From Candidatus Rokubacteria bacterium 13_1_40CM_68_15 (GTDB taxonomy: Bacteria > Methylomirabilota > Methylomirabilia > Rokubacteriales > CSP1-6): 37,438 nt of DNA. The DNA lies in NCBI GenBank assembly GCA_001917585.1, contig MNEG01000005.1, positions 1 through 37,438 of the forward strand, written 5' to 3'. The notes beneath the pieces are model-generated. The model was not told the DNA's origin. It made no database searches and saw nothing but the letters and a program-made list of their open reading frames with translations. The translations under genes and the position numbers were made by a program. Positions within the stretch are counted from its first letter, which is position 1, and every line of letters starts with the position of its first letter. Shown piece by piece: positions 1 to 10,614 of the stretch.

Positions 1-81
1 GTGGCGGAATTGGCAGACGCGCATGATTCAGGGTCATGTGCCCGCAAGGGTGTGGGGGTTCGAGTCCCCCCTTCGGCACCA
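1..81 (+). tRNA. tRNA-Leu(CAG), 5' end cut by the window edge
   Basis: The 3' end reads CTTCGGCACCA, so CCA is encoded at 79-81. The T arm is GGGGG-TTCGAGT-CCCCC. The anticodon stem is CATGA/TCATG around the loop TTCAGGG, which gives anticodon CAG (codon CUG, leucine). The long variable arm is typical of class II tRNA-Leu. The first seven or so acceptor bases, expected to be close to GTGCCGA from pairing with the 3' end, lie before base 1. Confidence 0.95.
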
Positions 82-89
82 GTGAAGGC

Positions 90-1076
90 CTAGCGGATCT
101 CTTCGATCGTGACGGCCCGACCGAGCCGGGCTGCGCTCGCCGCCGCCTCGACGACCTGCACGGCTCGGACGCCGTCGTCCGCGGTCACGGACACCGGCGC
201 CCTCCCCGCGCAGACATCGAGAAACGCCGACAGCTCCAAGCGCAGCGGCTCGGCATCGGTCGTCGCCAGGGTCTCCTTGCCGATATCGACGGCTTCCCAG
301 AGGCCCCCGTGGTGGCGGAACTCACTCTCGTAGAGCATCACTCCGCCGCTGCTGTAATCGGCAACCAGGCTCCCGCGCTCGCCCACGATGACGCATTCGC
401 GCCACGTGCCGGGCACGAAGTAGTTCGCCTCGACGATCGCCGGGATGTCCCCGTATTCCACCGCCGTCACCGACAGGTCATCGAGGCCGCGGCCGAGGTA
501 GTCGCGCTGTACGGCACTCACGCGCGTCGCCGGTTGCCCGAACAGATACGCGAAAAGATCGAAATAATGGATGGCGTCGGTGTGGGTCACGCCGACATCG
601 GTGCGCGGACGCTTGAACCCGGAGAAGCGGCCGGTCGCAAAGCGTAGCTGGCCCAGGCGGCCCGCCATCAGGGCCGTCCGCATGGCGGCCGTCACCGGAT
701 GGAAGCGGAAGATGTGTCCAACCTGAAGCGCCCGGCCGGTCTCACGCGCGACCGCGGCCAGCCGGCGACCGTCGGCGGCCGTCACGGTGAGGGGCTTCTC
801 GACGAAGCAGGGGCGCCCTGCGCGCAGGCACGTATCGGCGATTGCCAGATGGCTGTCGGCGGGAGTGACGATGTCCACCGCGGCCACGCGGTCGAGGACG
901 GAGCGGTAATCATCGACGGCGCGCGAGGCCGCGACTCCGTGCTGCACGGCCCACTCACGCCGTGAGGCCGAGACGTCGGCCACCCAGACGGTGGCGCCGA
1001 TCTCGCGGAGCACGCGCAAGTGCTTCTCTCCCCAACGGCCCAGTCCGACGAGGAGAATGTCCAGCGACTCAGTCAC
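90..1076 (-). CDS. Gfo/Idh/MocA family NAD(P)-dependent oxidoreductase
   Basis: This 328-residue protein has the usual length of the family. The N-terminus carries a Rossmann dinucleotide-binding motif, GLGRWGEKH at about residues 11-19. The family EKP motif is present as CFVEKPLT near residue 90-97; its lysine normally sits at the active site. A second alpha/beta domain follows, with the VGHIFRFHP segment common in sugar or inositol dehydrogenases. The start is GTG at 1076 with no strong ribosome site. It lies 30 bases after the ubiX-like gene on the same strand, so it is probably the last gene of that block. It converges on the tRNA-Leu. The substrate cannot be told from sequence; sugar, amino-sugar or cyclitol oxidation or reduction is the family norm. 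Confidence 0.88.
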   Translation of the reverse strand: MTESLDILLVGLGRWGEKHLRVLREIGATVWVADVSASRREWAVQHGVAASRAVDDYRSVLDRVAAVDIVTPADSHLAIADTCLRAGRPCFVEKPLTVTAADGRRLAAVARETGRALQVGHIFRFHPVTAAMRTALMAGRLGQLRFATGRFSGFKRPRTDVGVTHTDAIHYFDLFAYLFGQPATRVSAVQRDYLGRGLDDLSVTAVEYGDIPAIVEANYFVPGTWRECVIVGERGSLVADYSSGGVMLYESEFRHHGGLWEAVDIGKETLATTDAEPLRLELSAFLDVCAGRAPVSVTADDGVRAVQVVEAAASAARLGRAVTIEEIR

Positions 1077-1106
1077 GGACGAGGGCGTCCCGGTAATGAT
1101 CTTGGA

Positions 1107-1703
1107 TCAACCACCAAGCGGGCCGGTCGGAACCCGGCGATGCGTCCCCTTCCATTCGGCCACGAGCGTCTGGGGCAGATTCAGGCGATCCAGGACCCGC
1201 GCCACCGTGTGATTGACGATGTCGTCGAGCTCCTTGGGGCGGTTGTAGAAGGCCGGCATGGGAGGCAACACGACGGCGCCCATTTCCGCGAGCGCCAGCA
1301 TCACCTTCAGGTGGCCGACGTGCAACGGTGTTTCCCGCACGAGCATGATCAAGGGGCGGCCTTCCTTGAGGGTCACGTCGGCGGCCCGCGCAATGAGATT
1401 TTCTGAGTGGCAGGCCGCGACGGCCGCTGCCGTCTTCACGGAGCACGGCGCGATGATCATGCCGGCCGTACGGAACGACCCCGACGCGATGGCGGCGCCG
1501 ATGTCGTTGTTGTCGTACCGGTGGTCCGCCAGCGCTTCCACGTCGGCAACCGTCCACTCCGTTTCCTCTACGATCGTGCGTTTGCCCGGCCGCGACATGA
1601 CCAGATGAGTCTCGACTTCTCGATAGCCCCGGAGGACTTCGAGGAGGCGGATGCCGAAGACGGACCCCGTGGCGCCAGTGATGGCGACGACGAGACGCGT
1701 CAC
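1107..1703 (-). CDS. ubiX: UbiX-like flavin prenyltransferase
   Basis: The 198-residue product matches the flavoprotein fold of UbiX/Pad1. This family attaches a dimethylallyl group to FMN to make the prenylated FMN cofactor of UbiD-type decarboxylases. The N-terminal glycine-rich segment VAITGATGSVFG and the FMN-binding stretch IAPCSVKTAAAVAAC (about residue 90) are diagnostic, and the C-terminal KELDDIVNHTVARVLD helix is also typical. I chose GTG at 1703 because it overlaps the stop of the upstream DUF507 gene in a GTGA junction. The open frame continues 57 bases upstream but shows no homology there. No ubiD is in the window, so the partner decarboxylase must be elsewhere if this cofactor is used. 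Confidence 0.9.
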   Translation of the reverse strand: MTRLVVAITGATGSVFGIRLLEVLRGYREVETHLVMSRPGKRTIVEETEWTVADVEALADHRYDNNDIGAAIASGSFRTAGMIIAPCSVKTAAAVAACHSENLIARAADVTLKEGRPLIMLVRETPLHVGHLKVMLALAEMGAVVLPPMPAFYNRPKELDDIVNHTVARVLDRLNLPQTLVAEWKGTHRRVPTGPLGG

Positions 1704-1978
1704 AGCCGGAACCGGCGACGCCGGACTTCTTCGCGAGTCTTGTGGTAGAGAACATCCCACTGCGGGCTGCCCTCGGGCGCCGGGCGCGCGTAGGAGGCGA
1801 GGATCTTTCGCACTTCGCCGTCGATCGACTCCTCGAGCTTCGTTTCGTCGCTGAGGACACGAACGATCTCCACCCGAAGATCGTCGGGCGCCTTGATCGT
1901 GACCCCTGGCGTGGTCCCCAATCCCTTCATGATGAGATCGGCGAGATGAAACACGCGCTCGCGACTCATTCGCATCAC
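1700..1978 (-). CDS. DUF507 family protein (copy B)
   Basis: This small 92-residue protein is rich in charged helices (LADLIMKGL, DLRVEIVRVLSDETKLEESIDGEVRKIL). It resembles the DUF507 family, whose function is not known to me. The pattern of a hydrophobic N-terminal helix, an acidic middle with EE(S/R)(I/L), and a C-terminal YHKTREEVRRRR tail parallels the neighbouring gene, so the two look like a tandem duplication that has diverged. GTG at 1978 overlaps the stop of the upstream gene in GTGA; ATG codons at 1975 and 1969 are alternative starts. Its stop overlaps the ubiX-like start in the same way. Confidence 0.75.
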   Translation of the reverse strand: MMRMSRERVFHLADLIMKGLGTTPGVTIKAPDDLRVEIVRVLSDETKLEESIDGEVRKILASYARPAPEGSPQWDVLYHKTREEVRRRRFRL

Positions 1979-2253
1979 AGGATGAATCCTCGGTCTCGTG
2001 CCAGCTTCTCCTTCACTTTCGGAAAGAGCTGGCGGTAGTCGGCCGCCGAGTCTTTGATGGCCTTGGCGTGCTCGAGAAGAATCTGCCGTGCGTCGGCCTC
2101 CAGACGCTCTTCGGCGTGGAGATTGTCGAGGAGGACGTGGCGGATAGCGGCGCGCGCGCTCGGCTCGTCCTTGACGTCGACGATCTTCCGCGCGATGAGG
2201 CGCTTCAGCACCGCGTCCGCCATTCGCTCGGCGACCTCATCGCGTCTGGACAT
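1975..2253 (-). CDS. DUF507 family protein (copy A)
   Basis: The 92-residue product has the same length as its downstream neighbour. It contains VLKRLIARKIVDVKDEPSA, then LLDNLHAEERLEADARQIL, then a PKVKEKLARDRGFIL C-terminus that fits the DUF507 family pattern (…KVKxxLAxxxGxxL). The start ATG at 2253 follows the histidine kinase stop by 34 bases. The family is usually found as adjacent pairs in GC-rich anaerobic and candidate-phylum genomes; that is recollection, not something seen here. Function unknown. The tight overlap with copy B suggests the two products are made together and may interact. Confidence 0.78.
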   Translation of the reverse strand: MSRRDEVAERMADAVLKRLIARKIVDVKDEPSARAAIRHVLLDNLHAEERLEADARQILLEHAKAIKDSAADYRQLFPKVKEKLARDRGFIL

Positions 2254-2287
2254 GCCCGATAAGACTACACGCCGCCGAGGAAAAGTG

Positions 2288-3772
2288 TCAAGGAACCGCG
2301 GGCAATTGCAGCGTCACGCGCGTGCCGATTCCGAGCGTGCTCTCGACGTGAACGTGGCCATCGTGTGCCTCGACCAACGCTTTCACCATGGCGAGCCCGA
2401 GCCCGCTGCCTGGCGCACGGCCCACGGCGTCCGGTGCACGAAAGTACGGCTCGAACACTCGCGGCAACGCCTCCGGCGCGATCCCGCGGCCTGCATCTTC
2501 CACGGAGATCACGACGGTGCCGGACGTCGCGCGGGCTCGCACCGTCACCGTGGTGTGTGTCGGCGAATATTTCAGGGCGTTGGACACAAGGTTGACCAGG
2601 ATACGCTCGAGCGCGTGCGGATCGGCTCGCACCGCAATCGGCTCGAGCGAGCAATCGAGGACGACGCGGCATGCGCGCTGAGGGCCGCCGAGCAGCTCGA
2701 CCGCGGCGGTGAGCGCGGGACCGACGGCAACGTCGGCCAACCGCAGTGGTGGCGCTTCGCCGCGCTCGAGGCGAGAGAGGTCGAGGAAGTCGTCGATGAT
2801 GGCGGCCAACCGGCGCGTCTGCCGACGCATGATCTCCGCCTGACGTCGTACCTCGTCGGGGCTGAACGCGCGTGTGGCCAGCAACTCGCTGTAGCCCACG
2901 AGTGCGGTGAGCGGGGTGCGCAGCTCGTGCGAGGCCATGGCGACGAATGCCGACTTGGCTTGGTCCAGGGCCGCGAGGCGATCGGTGGCCGCGCGCACCT
3001 TCTCGGCCAGCTCGTCCGCGAAGCGGCGCTGCCGGGCGGCGAGGCGCGCATTTTCGAGCGCGGCGCCGATGTGGAGCGCGAGCGCCACCAGCGCGCGACG
3101 CTCTCCCGCCGGCAACTCACCCCCGCGCTCGACGGTCAGCACCCCGACCGTTTCTCCGCGGACAGACAGGGGGGCGGACAGGAGGCGGTGAGGGCGCGCC
3201 TCATGGCCGATGTCCGGAACGAAGACGGCCGCGGTCGTCGCGACGGCGCGTCCGGCCGCTGAATCCGATGTCGGCGCGGTGCTGCCCGCTACGATCCAAT
3301 CATCGCCGTCGCGGACTGCGAGCGTCACGTCGGCGGCCAGACGACCACCCAGGCGACAACGCAGAGCATCGAGGGCTTGCGGAAGAGGCCGCTCGTCGGC
3401 CAGCGTTTCTTGAACCGCGAGTACCGTCGCGTATCGTTCGGCCTGACGCCGCGCCTCCGTCACGCAGAACCCGAGCAGCGGCCCCAGCACCAGCAGCAGG
3501 GCGGCGCTCACCAGCTCGTCGAGTGCGCCCGCCCCGAGCCCGACCGCTTCGACGCGGACGAACAGCGTTGGCGCCTGGGTCATGAGCGCGGCGAGCGCAG
3601 TGACACTGCCGCCTACCATCCCGAGCGCGAGGGCGCCGGCGACGACGGGTAGCGCGTAGGCGTGACGCCAGGGCGAGGCGGATTGCGCGGTGGCATCCGC
3701 GGCCAGTACCGCGACCGCGATGACGCAACCGCCAAGGACGAGCAGCCCGGCAGTTTGCCGGCGTCGGATCAC
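2288..3772 (-). CDS. Membrane-bound GAF-domain sensor histidine kinase
   Basis: From the GTG at 3772 the protein is 494 residues. That GTG overlaps the upstream stop in GTGA; the open frame runs further up but without similarity. Residues about 8-105 contain three or four hydrophobic spans with very short loops, so sensing may be in or near the membrane. Residues about 115-240 form a GAF-like domain. A short coiled coil leads to the dimerisation and phosphoacceptor motif SHELRTPLT (His about 282). The ATPase domain has an N box (NLVSNALKYS) and two G boxes (DAGRGIAPEAL, GSGLGLAMV), so the kinase looks intact. It has no receiver domain. The single-domain response regulator 1.5 kb upstream on the same strand is its most likely partner, which is inference from context. 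Confidence 0.92.
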   Translation of the reverse strand: MIRRRQTAGLLVLGGCVIAVAVLAADATAQSASPWRHAYALPVVAGALALGMVGGSVTALAALMTQAPTLFVRVEAVGLGAGALDELVSAALLLVLGPLLGFCVTEARRQAERYATVLAVQETLADERPLPQALDALRCRLGGRLAADVTLAVRDGDDWIVAGSTAPTSDSAAGRAVATTAAVFVPDIGHEARPHRLLSAPLSVRGETVGVLTVERGGELPAGERRALVALALHIGAALENARLAARQRRFADELAEKVRAATDRLAALDQAKSAFVAMASHELRTPLTALVGYSELLATRAFSPDEVRRQAEIMRRQTRRLAAIIDDFLDLSRLERGEAPPLRLADVAVGPALTAAVELLGGPQRACRVVLDCSLEPIAVRADPHALERILVNLVSNALKYSPTHTTVTVRARATSGTVVISVEDAGRGIAPEALPRVFEPYFRAPDAVGRAPGSGLGLAMVKALVEAHDGHVHVESTLGIGTRVTLQLPAVP

Positions 3773-4599
3773 ACCGCAGCGACCATGCGGTAGGCGGCAA
3801 AAAAGACGAGCGAGGCAACGAGTCCCGGCAGCAGGCTGCCCGACCACCACAGAAGCCACGCGTTGATGACCCCGAGCAGCGTCACGTAGACGAGCGTGCC
3901 GACGATGATCTCTGGCGCCCTTGGCAGCAATGGATCGACGAGATAGCGCAGGAGCCCAACCGCTGTCGCGACGGTGACGGCGGCTGCGAACGACCAGCGC
4001 CGTTGAAGCCGGTTGAAGAGCGCGCCCCGGAAGAAAAGCTCGCTCGACGGAACGTTGGCTCCTGCGTCATAGGCGATGGCCGCGAGCACAAGGCCGTCGG
4101 TCGTCACGCGATGGCCGAACGTGACGGCCGCCGCCAGCAGCATGTGACCACCGAGCGTCAGTCCCGCCGCGAGACCGAGGAGACTGCCGCCGACGGGCAT
4201 CTCCCAACGCAAGCCGAGCGCCCTCAGTCGCCCGCTCAGCGCGAGGAACGTCAGCCAGAGCGGCGACGCCAGATAGAAGATCGCCGCCCGCGGATCCCAA
4301 CGAGTGCCGGTCGCGGCGACCGCAAGGACCAGAATGATGATGACCGAGGGACCGAGCGGCCTCCACTGCGGCGGAGTCGTGGCCGCCCACCCGAAGGCTA
4401 TGGCCAGAAGTCCACCGTGGACAACCGCGACGGTGACGACCCGAAGGGCCGACGGCGGAAGCCAGCCTAGGTGAACGAGCGCTGCGCACATGGCGAGCAC
4501 GGCGGCGAGAACGGCCAGGAGGCCCGCCGGCGTTCCGGTGAGAAGCCCGGGAAAAACCACGGCGCGTGCCGTGTCACGCGTCAAGCGGCTCGTTATCAC
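3769..4599 (-). CDS. CPBP (CAAX-protease/bacteriocin-processing)-like membrane protein, probably catalytically degenerate
   Basis: The 276-residue protein is mostly hydrophobic, with about seven or eight membrane spans. It contains SSELFFRGALFNRLQRRW, which matches motif 1 of the CPBP/ABI intramembrane protease family (EExxxR) except that the first glutamate is serine. The two later family motifs, which supply histidines, read VGLLRYLVDPLL and GSLLPGLVASLVFF; neither has the expected histidine. Protease activity is therefore doubtful. The GTG at 4599 overlaps the HD-GYP stop by 26 bases; GTG at 4560 is an alternative start. Its stop overlaps the kinase start by four bases, so it is embedded in a signalling operon and may act as a membrane partner rather than an enzyme. 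Confidence 0.72.
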   Translation of the reverse strand: MITSRLTRDTARAVVFPGLLTGTPAGLLAVLAAVLAMCAALVHLGWLPPSALRVVTVAVVHGGLLAIAFGWAATTPPQWRPLGPSVIIILVLAVAATGTRWDPRAAIFYLASPLWLTFLALSGRLRALGLRWEMPVGGSLLGLAAGLTLGGHMLLAAAVTFGHRVTTDGLVLAAIAYDAGANVPSSELFFRGALFNRLQRRWSFAAAVTVATAVGLLRYLVDPLLPRAPEIIVGTLVYVTLLGVINAWLLWWSGSLLPGLVASLVFFAAYRMVAAV

Positions 4600-5272
4600 G
4601 CGTGAGGCGGATCAGAGCCACCACGATGTCGTCGTCGAGGGTCCGTCCCGCCTCTTCCACGATGTACTCGATGGCCGCGTGATGCGGCAGCGCCTCGCGA
4701 TAGGGGCGCGCGGACGTCAGCGCATCGTAGACGTCGGCAACCGCGACAATGCGTGCGCCCAGTGGGATCCCGGTTCCCCGAAGTCCGTCGGGATAGCCGC
4801 TGCCATCCCAGCGCTCGTGGTGATGACGGATGATGATCGAACCCTCAGCGAAGAACTCGAACGGTGCCACGATCTGGGCGCCGAGCACCGGGTGGCGCCG
4901 CATCACCTCCCACTCGTGGGGGTCGAGACGGCCGGGCTTGCCGAGCACGCTTTCCGGGACCCCAATCTTGCCGATGTCGTGAAGGAGTCCCGCCTGCGCG
5001 ATGACGTCGCCCTCGCGCGCCGACAACCTGGTGGCATCGGCGAGGCGCCGCGCGAGCACACTGACCCGCTGAGAGTGACCGCGCGTGTACGGATCCTTTG
5101 CTTCGAGGGCATTGGCGAGGCCGAGGAGCGACTGGCTGATTGCCCGCTGGGTGCGTTGATAGAGGTGCCGCACGTCCTCGGCGTAGCGCAGGGTCTGCTC
5201 GTAGGCGGCGTTCAAGCGGCGATAGGCGGCGGGCAGATCGCCTGCCGCGCCGGCGGCTACTTGCGCGCCCAC
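4574..5272 (-). CDS. HD-GYP domain protein (putative cyclic-di-GMP phosphodiesterase)
   Basis: The 232-residue protein starts with an amphipathic helical region (about 10-50) and continues as an HD-GYP domain. The HD pair is LLHDIGKIGVP (His98-Asp99). The distal signature HHHERWDGSGYPDGL (about 150-164) includes the GYP motif that separates this subfamily from other HD hydrolases. GHSQRV upstream supplies another metal-ligand histidine. Known members hydrolyse cyclic di-GMP. The start region overlaps the 3' end of the response regulator gene by 16 bases. A receiver protein followed at once by a stand-alone HD-GYP protein looks like a split form of the common receiver-HD-GYP fusion. Confidence 0.93.
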   Translation of the reverse strand: MGAQVAAGAAGDLPAAYRRLNAAYEQTLRYAEDVRHLYQRTQRAISQSLLGLANALEAKDPYTRGHSQRVSVLARRLADATRLSAREGDVIAQAGLLHDIGKIGVPESVLGKPGRLDPHEWEVMRRHPVLGAQIVAPFEFFAEGSIIIRHHHERWDGSGYPDGLRGTGIPLGARIVAVADVYDALTSARPYREALPHHAAIEYIVEEAGRTLDDDIVVALIRLTRDNEPLDA

Positions 5273-5661
5273 AGGATCGATTGCGGTAGTAACTCCTCCA
5301 CCAACGACAGGAGCCGTACCGGAGAGAACGGTTTGGTGAGGTAATGGTCGGCGCCGGCGGCATGGCCGCGCGCAATGTCTTCTTTCTGAGCTGCTGCCGT
5401 GAGCATGACGATCTTCGTCCGCGCCAGGATCGCGTCGTCACGAATCCAACGGCAGATTTCGAACCCACTGCGATCCGGCAAGTTGACGTCGAGCAGCACG
5501 AGGTCCGGCTGGAGGGCTGACAACGTCTCGAGCGCCGCGGCGGCGTCGGGGGCGTCGAGGACGCGGACCCGTTCGTCCTCGAGCGTCACTCGAACGAGAT
5601 CGACCACGTTCGGCTCGTCGTCGACGATCAGCACCGTGAGCACGGGCTCGACCCATCGCAA
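5257..5661 (-). CDS. Single-domain response regulator (CheY-like)
   Basis: The 134 residues form one receiver domain with no output domain. The acidic pair is at Asp14-Asp15 (IVDDEP), the phosphoacceptor is Asp58 (LLLDVNLPD), the switch threonine follows VMLTA, and the conserved lysine is in YLTKPF (about 110). The longest frame starts at TTG 5661; GTG at 5643 or 5634 would still give a complete domain, and none has a clear ribosome site. It is first in a minus-strand block of overlapping genes, followed directly by HD-GYP. The likely role is to pass phosphorylation from the membrane kinase at 2288-3772 to control of cyclic di-GMP turnover, by direct contact. That pairing is inference. Confidence 0.9.
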   Translation of the reverse strand: MRWVEPVLTVLIVDDEPNVVDLVRVTLEDERVRVLDAPDAAAALETLSALQPDLVLLDVNLPDRSGFEICRWIRDDAILARTKIVMLTAAAQKEDIARGHAAGADHYLTKPFSPVRLLSLVEELLPQSILWARK

Positions 5662-5765
5662 GGAGTGTGCCGCGGCGGATGACGCCCGGACGCGGAGTTA
5701 GAACGAGCGCGGCGATCGACCTGCACCGAATGTCGGGCAGGTGCTGCGCAGACTGGGCAGCGGGC

Positions 5766-6176
5766 CTAGTGAGGGCGGCCGGCGACGTGCAGCCGCGTCA
5801 GAGCGCGGGCGAGCGCCGCAGTGCACCGTGCGTAATCGATCTCCTCCTGGCCGCGGCCACCCAGGCGCTGCTCGGCCCGGTGGCGCGCCCGCTCCGCGCG
5901 CTCACGGTCGATTTCTTTCGGCCTCTCGGCGCTGTCGGCCAGGACAATCACCTTGTCGTTGCGGACCTCGGCGAAGCCGCCCGCGACGGCGAGATGGTAC
6001 TCGTCGCGGCCTTTGCGGTACGTCAGCTCGCCAACGCCCAGCGTGGTCAAGAAGGGCGCGTGACCCCGAAGAACGCCGAAGTAGCCCTCGCTCCCGGGCG
6101 CGATGACCTCGTCGACCATGTCCGACACGACGAGGCGCACCGGCGTCGCGATCTCGAGCTGGAGCGCGTCGGCCAC
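5766..6176 (-). CDS. atpC: F1Fo ATP synthase epsilon subunit
   Basis: The 136-residue product has the beta-sandwich N-terminal domain of subunit epsilon (LQLEIATPVRLVVSDMVDEVIAPGSEGYFGVLRGHAPFLTTLGVGEL). It ends with a helical segment (EIDRERAERARHRAEQRL), the part known to regulate ATP hydrolysis. It forms the central stalk with gamma. It starts directly after the atpD stop, with no gap, and is the last gene of the atp operon. About 100 bases separate it from the response regulator. That gap holds a weak ACCTGC/GCAGGT inverted repeat (5719-5742) but no T tract, so no intrinsic terminator is evident. Confidence 0.95.
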   Translation of the reverse strand: MADALQLEIATPVRLVVSDMVDEVIAPGSEGYFGVLRGHAPFLTTLGVGELTYRKGRDEYHLAVAGGFAEVRNDKVIVLADSAERPKEIDRERAERARHRAEQRLGGRGQEEIDYARCTAALARALTRLHVAGRPH

Positions 6177-8470
<2,294 letters not shown>

Positions 8471-8476
8471 CGTGCG

Positions 8477-10003
8477 CTACGCCGCCTTGATGCCCTTGGC
8501 CGCCATGAACTCGGCCTTGGTCTCGACGACGGCCTTGGTCAGCGTCTCTCGCAGTGCGTCGCTCAGCTCCTTCTTGTCGCGGATCTCGGTCAGGACCTGC
8601 GGCAGCTTACGCTCGAGCCAGCCGTAGAAGAACGTCTCGAAGTCGCGGACAGCATCGACGGGAAGATCGTCGAGCAGCCCCTGGGTGCCGGCAAAGATGA
8701 TGGCGACCTGCTTCTCGACCGATAGCGGCTGGTACTGACCCTGTTTGAGGATCTCCACCATGCGCTGTCCGCGGGCGAGCTGGGTCTGGGTCGCCTTGTC
8801 CAGATCGGACCCGAACTGGGCGAAGGCCGCCAGCTCACGGTACTGGGCGAGGTCGAGGCGCAGCTTGCCCGCCACCTGACGCATCGCCTTCACCTGCGCC
8901 GAGCCCCCCACACGGGACACCGAGAGACCGACGTTCACCGCCGGCCGGATACCGGCGTAGAAGAGGTCGGACTCGAGATAGATCTGCCCATCGGTGATCG
9001 AGATGACGTTGGTCGGGATATACGCCGAGACGTCGCCGAGCTGCGTCTCGATGATCGGCAGCGCGGTCAGTGACCCTCCGCCGAGTTGATCGTTGAGCTT
9101 GGCTGCGCGTTCGAGAAGGCGCGAGTGCAGATAGAACACGTCACCGGGATACGCCTCGCGCCCGGGCGGGCGGCGGAGCAGCAGGGAAAGCTGACGGTAG
9201 GCGGTGGCGTGCTTGGACAAATCGTCGTAGATGCACAGCGCGTGGCGTCGGCTGTCCCGGAAGTATTCTCCCATGGTGACGCCCGCGTACGGCGCGATGT
9301 ACTGAAGGGGCGCCGGCTCGGACGCGGATGCGACGACGATTGTGGTGTACGTGATCGCGCCTGCGTCTTCCAGCACCTTCACGACCTGGGCTACGGTCGA
9401 GCGCTTTTGGCCGATCGCGACGTAGAAGCAGTACACGTCCTGGCCTTTTTGATTGATGATCGTATCGACGCCGATGGCGGTCTTACCGGTTCCGCGGTCG
9501 CCGATGATCAGCTCGCGCTGGCCACGTCCGATCGGAATCATCGCGTCGATGGCCTTCAGACCGGTCTGGAGCGGCTCCTTGACGGAGCGGCGGTCCACGA
9601 CGCCGGGCGCGTAGCGCTCGATGGGGCGGAACTCCTTCGCGCTGATCGGGCCCTTGCCGTCCACCGGCTGCCCGAGCGCGTTCACCACCCGCCCGACGAG
9701 CGCCTCGCCGACCGGCACCTGGGCGATGCGGCTGGTGCGCCGGACGACGTCCCCTTCCTTGATCTCGGTGAAGTCGCCGAGGAGGACGCAGCCAACCTGA
9801 TCCTGTTCGAGGTTCAGCACCATCCCGACGACGTCGTGAGGGAACTGTAGAAGCTCGCCGGCCATCGCTTTGTCGAGACCGTAGACGCGCGCAATCCCAT
9901 CGCCGACCTCGATGACACGGCCAACTTCCTGAAGGTCGACCTCCGCCTCATAGCCCGCGAGCTGCCGCTTGATGATCTCGCTGATCTCTCCGGCCTTGAT
10001 CAT
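8477..10003 (-). CDS. atpA: F1Fo ATP synthase alpha subunit
   Basis: The 508-residue product has the length and order of subunit alpha: an N-terminal beta barrel, the nucleotide-binding domain and a C-terminal helical domain. The nucleotide-binding loop reads [11 protein letters not shown] (about 170), whereas most family members have glutamine at the fourth position (GDRQTGKT). The arginine finger region ([12 protein letters not shown]) and the [17 protein letters not shown] segment are intact. Alpha sites are non-catalytic, so the substitution may be tolerated. A 60-base spacer separates it from atpH, unlike the tight spacing elsewhere in the operon. Confidence 0.98.
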   Translation of the reverse strand: MIKAGEISEIIKRQLAGYEAEVDLQEVGRVIEVGDGIARVYGLDKAMAGELLQFPHDVVGMVLNLEQDQVGCVLLGDFTEIKEGDVVRRTSRIAQVPVGEALVGRVVNALGQPVDGKGPISAKEFRPIERYAPGVVDRRSVKEPLQTGLKAIDAMIPIGRGQRELIIGDRGTGKTAIGVDTIINQKGQDVYCFYVAIGQKRSTVAQVVKVLEDAGAITYTTIVVASASEPAPLQYIAPYAGVTMGEYFRDSRRHALCIYDDLSKHATAYRQLSLLLRRPPGREAYPGDVFYLHSRLLERAAKLNDQLGGGSLTALPIIETQLGDVSAYIPTNVISITDGQIYLESDLFYAGIRPAVNVGLSVSRVGGSAQVKAMRQVAGKLRLDLAQYRELAAFAQFGSDLDKATQTQLARGQRMVEILKQGQYQPLSVEKQVAIIFAGTQGLLDDLPVDAVRDFETFFYGWLERKLPQVLTEIRDKKELSDALRETLTKAVVETKAEFMAAKGIKAA

Positions 10004-10063
10004 TCGCGCCCTCTCTCTGAGTTGGCCACGGGAACCGGGGCACTGGCCCGCTGTTCGATCATT

Positions 10064-10612
10064 TCATCCGCGAGCCAGCCGCGCCCGCAGGCGAGCGAGT
10101 TGGCCGTCCAGGCTACCATCGACGATGTAGGTGCCCACCTCAGCCACGAAGCCGCCCAAGAGCCCGTCGTCCACGGTCTCTTCCAGCACGACCTGCTTGC
10201 CGTGGAGGGCTCGGCCCAGCCGTTGCCGCAGCGCCTCGCGATCAGCTTCGGTGAGCGCCACGGCCGCCCGCACCTTGGCCCGCGCTCGCCCGAGGTCGGC
10301 GTCGACGACGTCCCGAAAGATCTCGGCCATCTTCCGGAGGTGGTTGGCGCGCCCCCGTCGCGCGACGAGACCGAGGAAGTCGCGCGTGAGCTCGGACACG
10401 CCGAGGCGCGCAGCGACCTCGAGTGCGATCGCCTGCTTCGCTTGCGCCGGGACCCATGGCTGCGCGAAGAAGGCGCTCACCTCGGGATCCTGCTCGAGCA
10501 GCTCAGCGACGGTAGCAAGCTCACGACCGACGACGTCGATCTGGTTCCGCTCGCGCGCAAGGGCGTGCAAGGCGCGCGCGTAGGGCAACGCCGCGGCCGA
10601 GCTCTCCTTCAC
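10064..10612 (-). CDS. atpH: F1Fo ATP synthase delta subunit
   Basis: The 182-residue protein matches the OSCP/delta family that joins the peripheral stalk to the top of F1. It has the N-terminal ALPYARALHALARE helix, FLGLVARRGRANHLRKMAEIF in the middle, and the C-terminal motif VDDGLLGGFVAEVGTYIVDGSLDGQLARL. The frame starts two bases after the atpF stop. The product is soluble, with no signal peptide. Confidence 0.94.
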   Translation of the reverse strand: MKESSAAALPYARALHALARERNQIDVVGRELATVAELLEQDPEVSAFFAQPWVPAQAKQAIALEVAARLGVSELTRDFLGLVARRGRANHLRKMAEIFRDVVDADLGRARAKVRAAVALTEADREALRQRLGRALHGKQVVLEETVDDGLLGGFVAEVGTYIVDGSLDGQLARLRARLARG

Positions 10613-10614
10613 CT

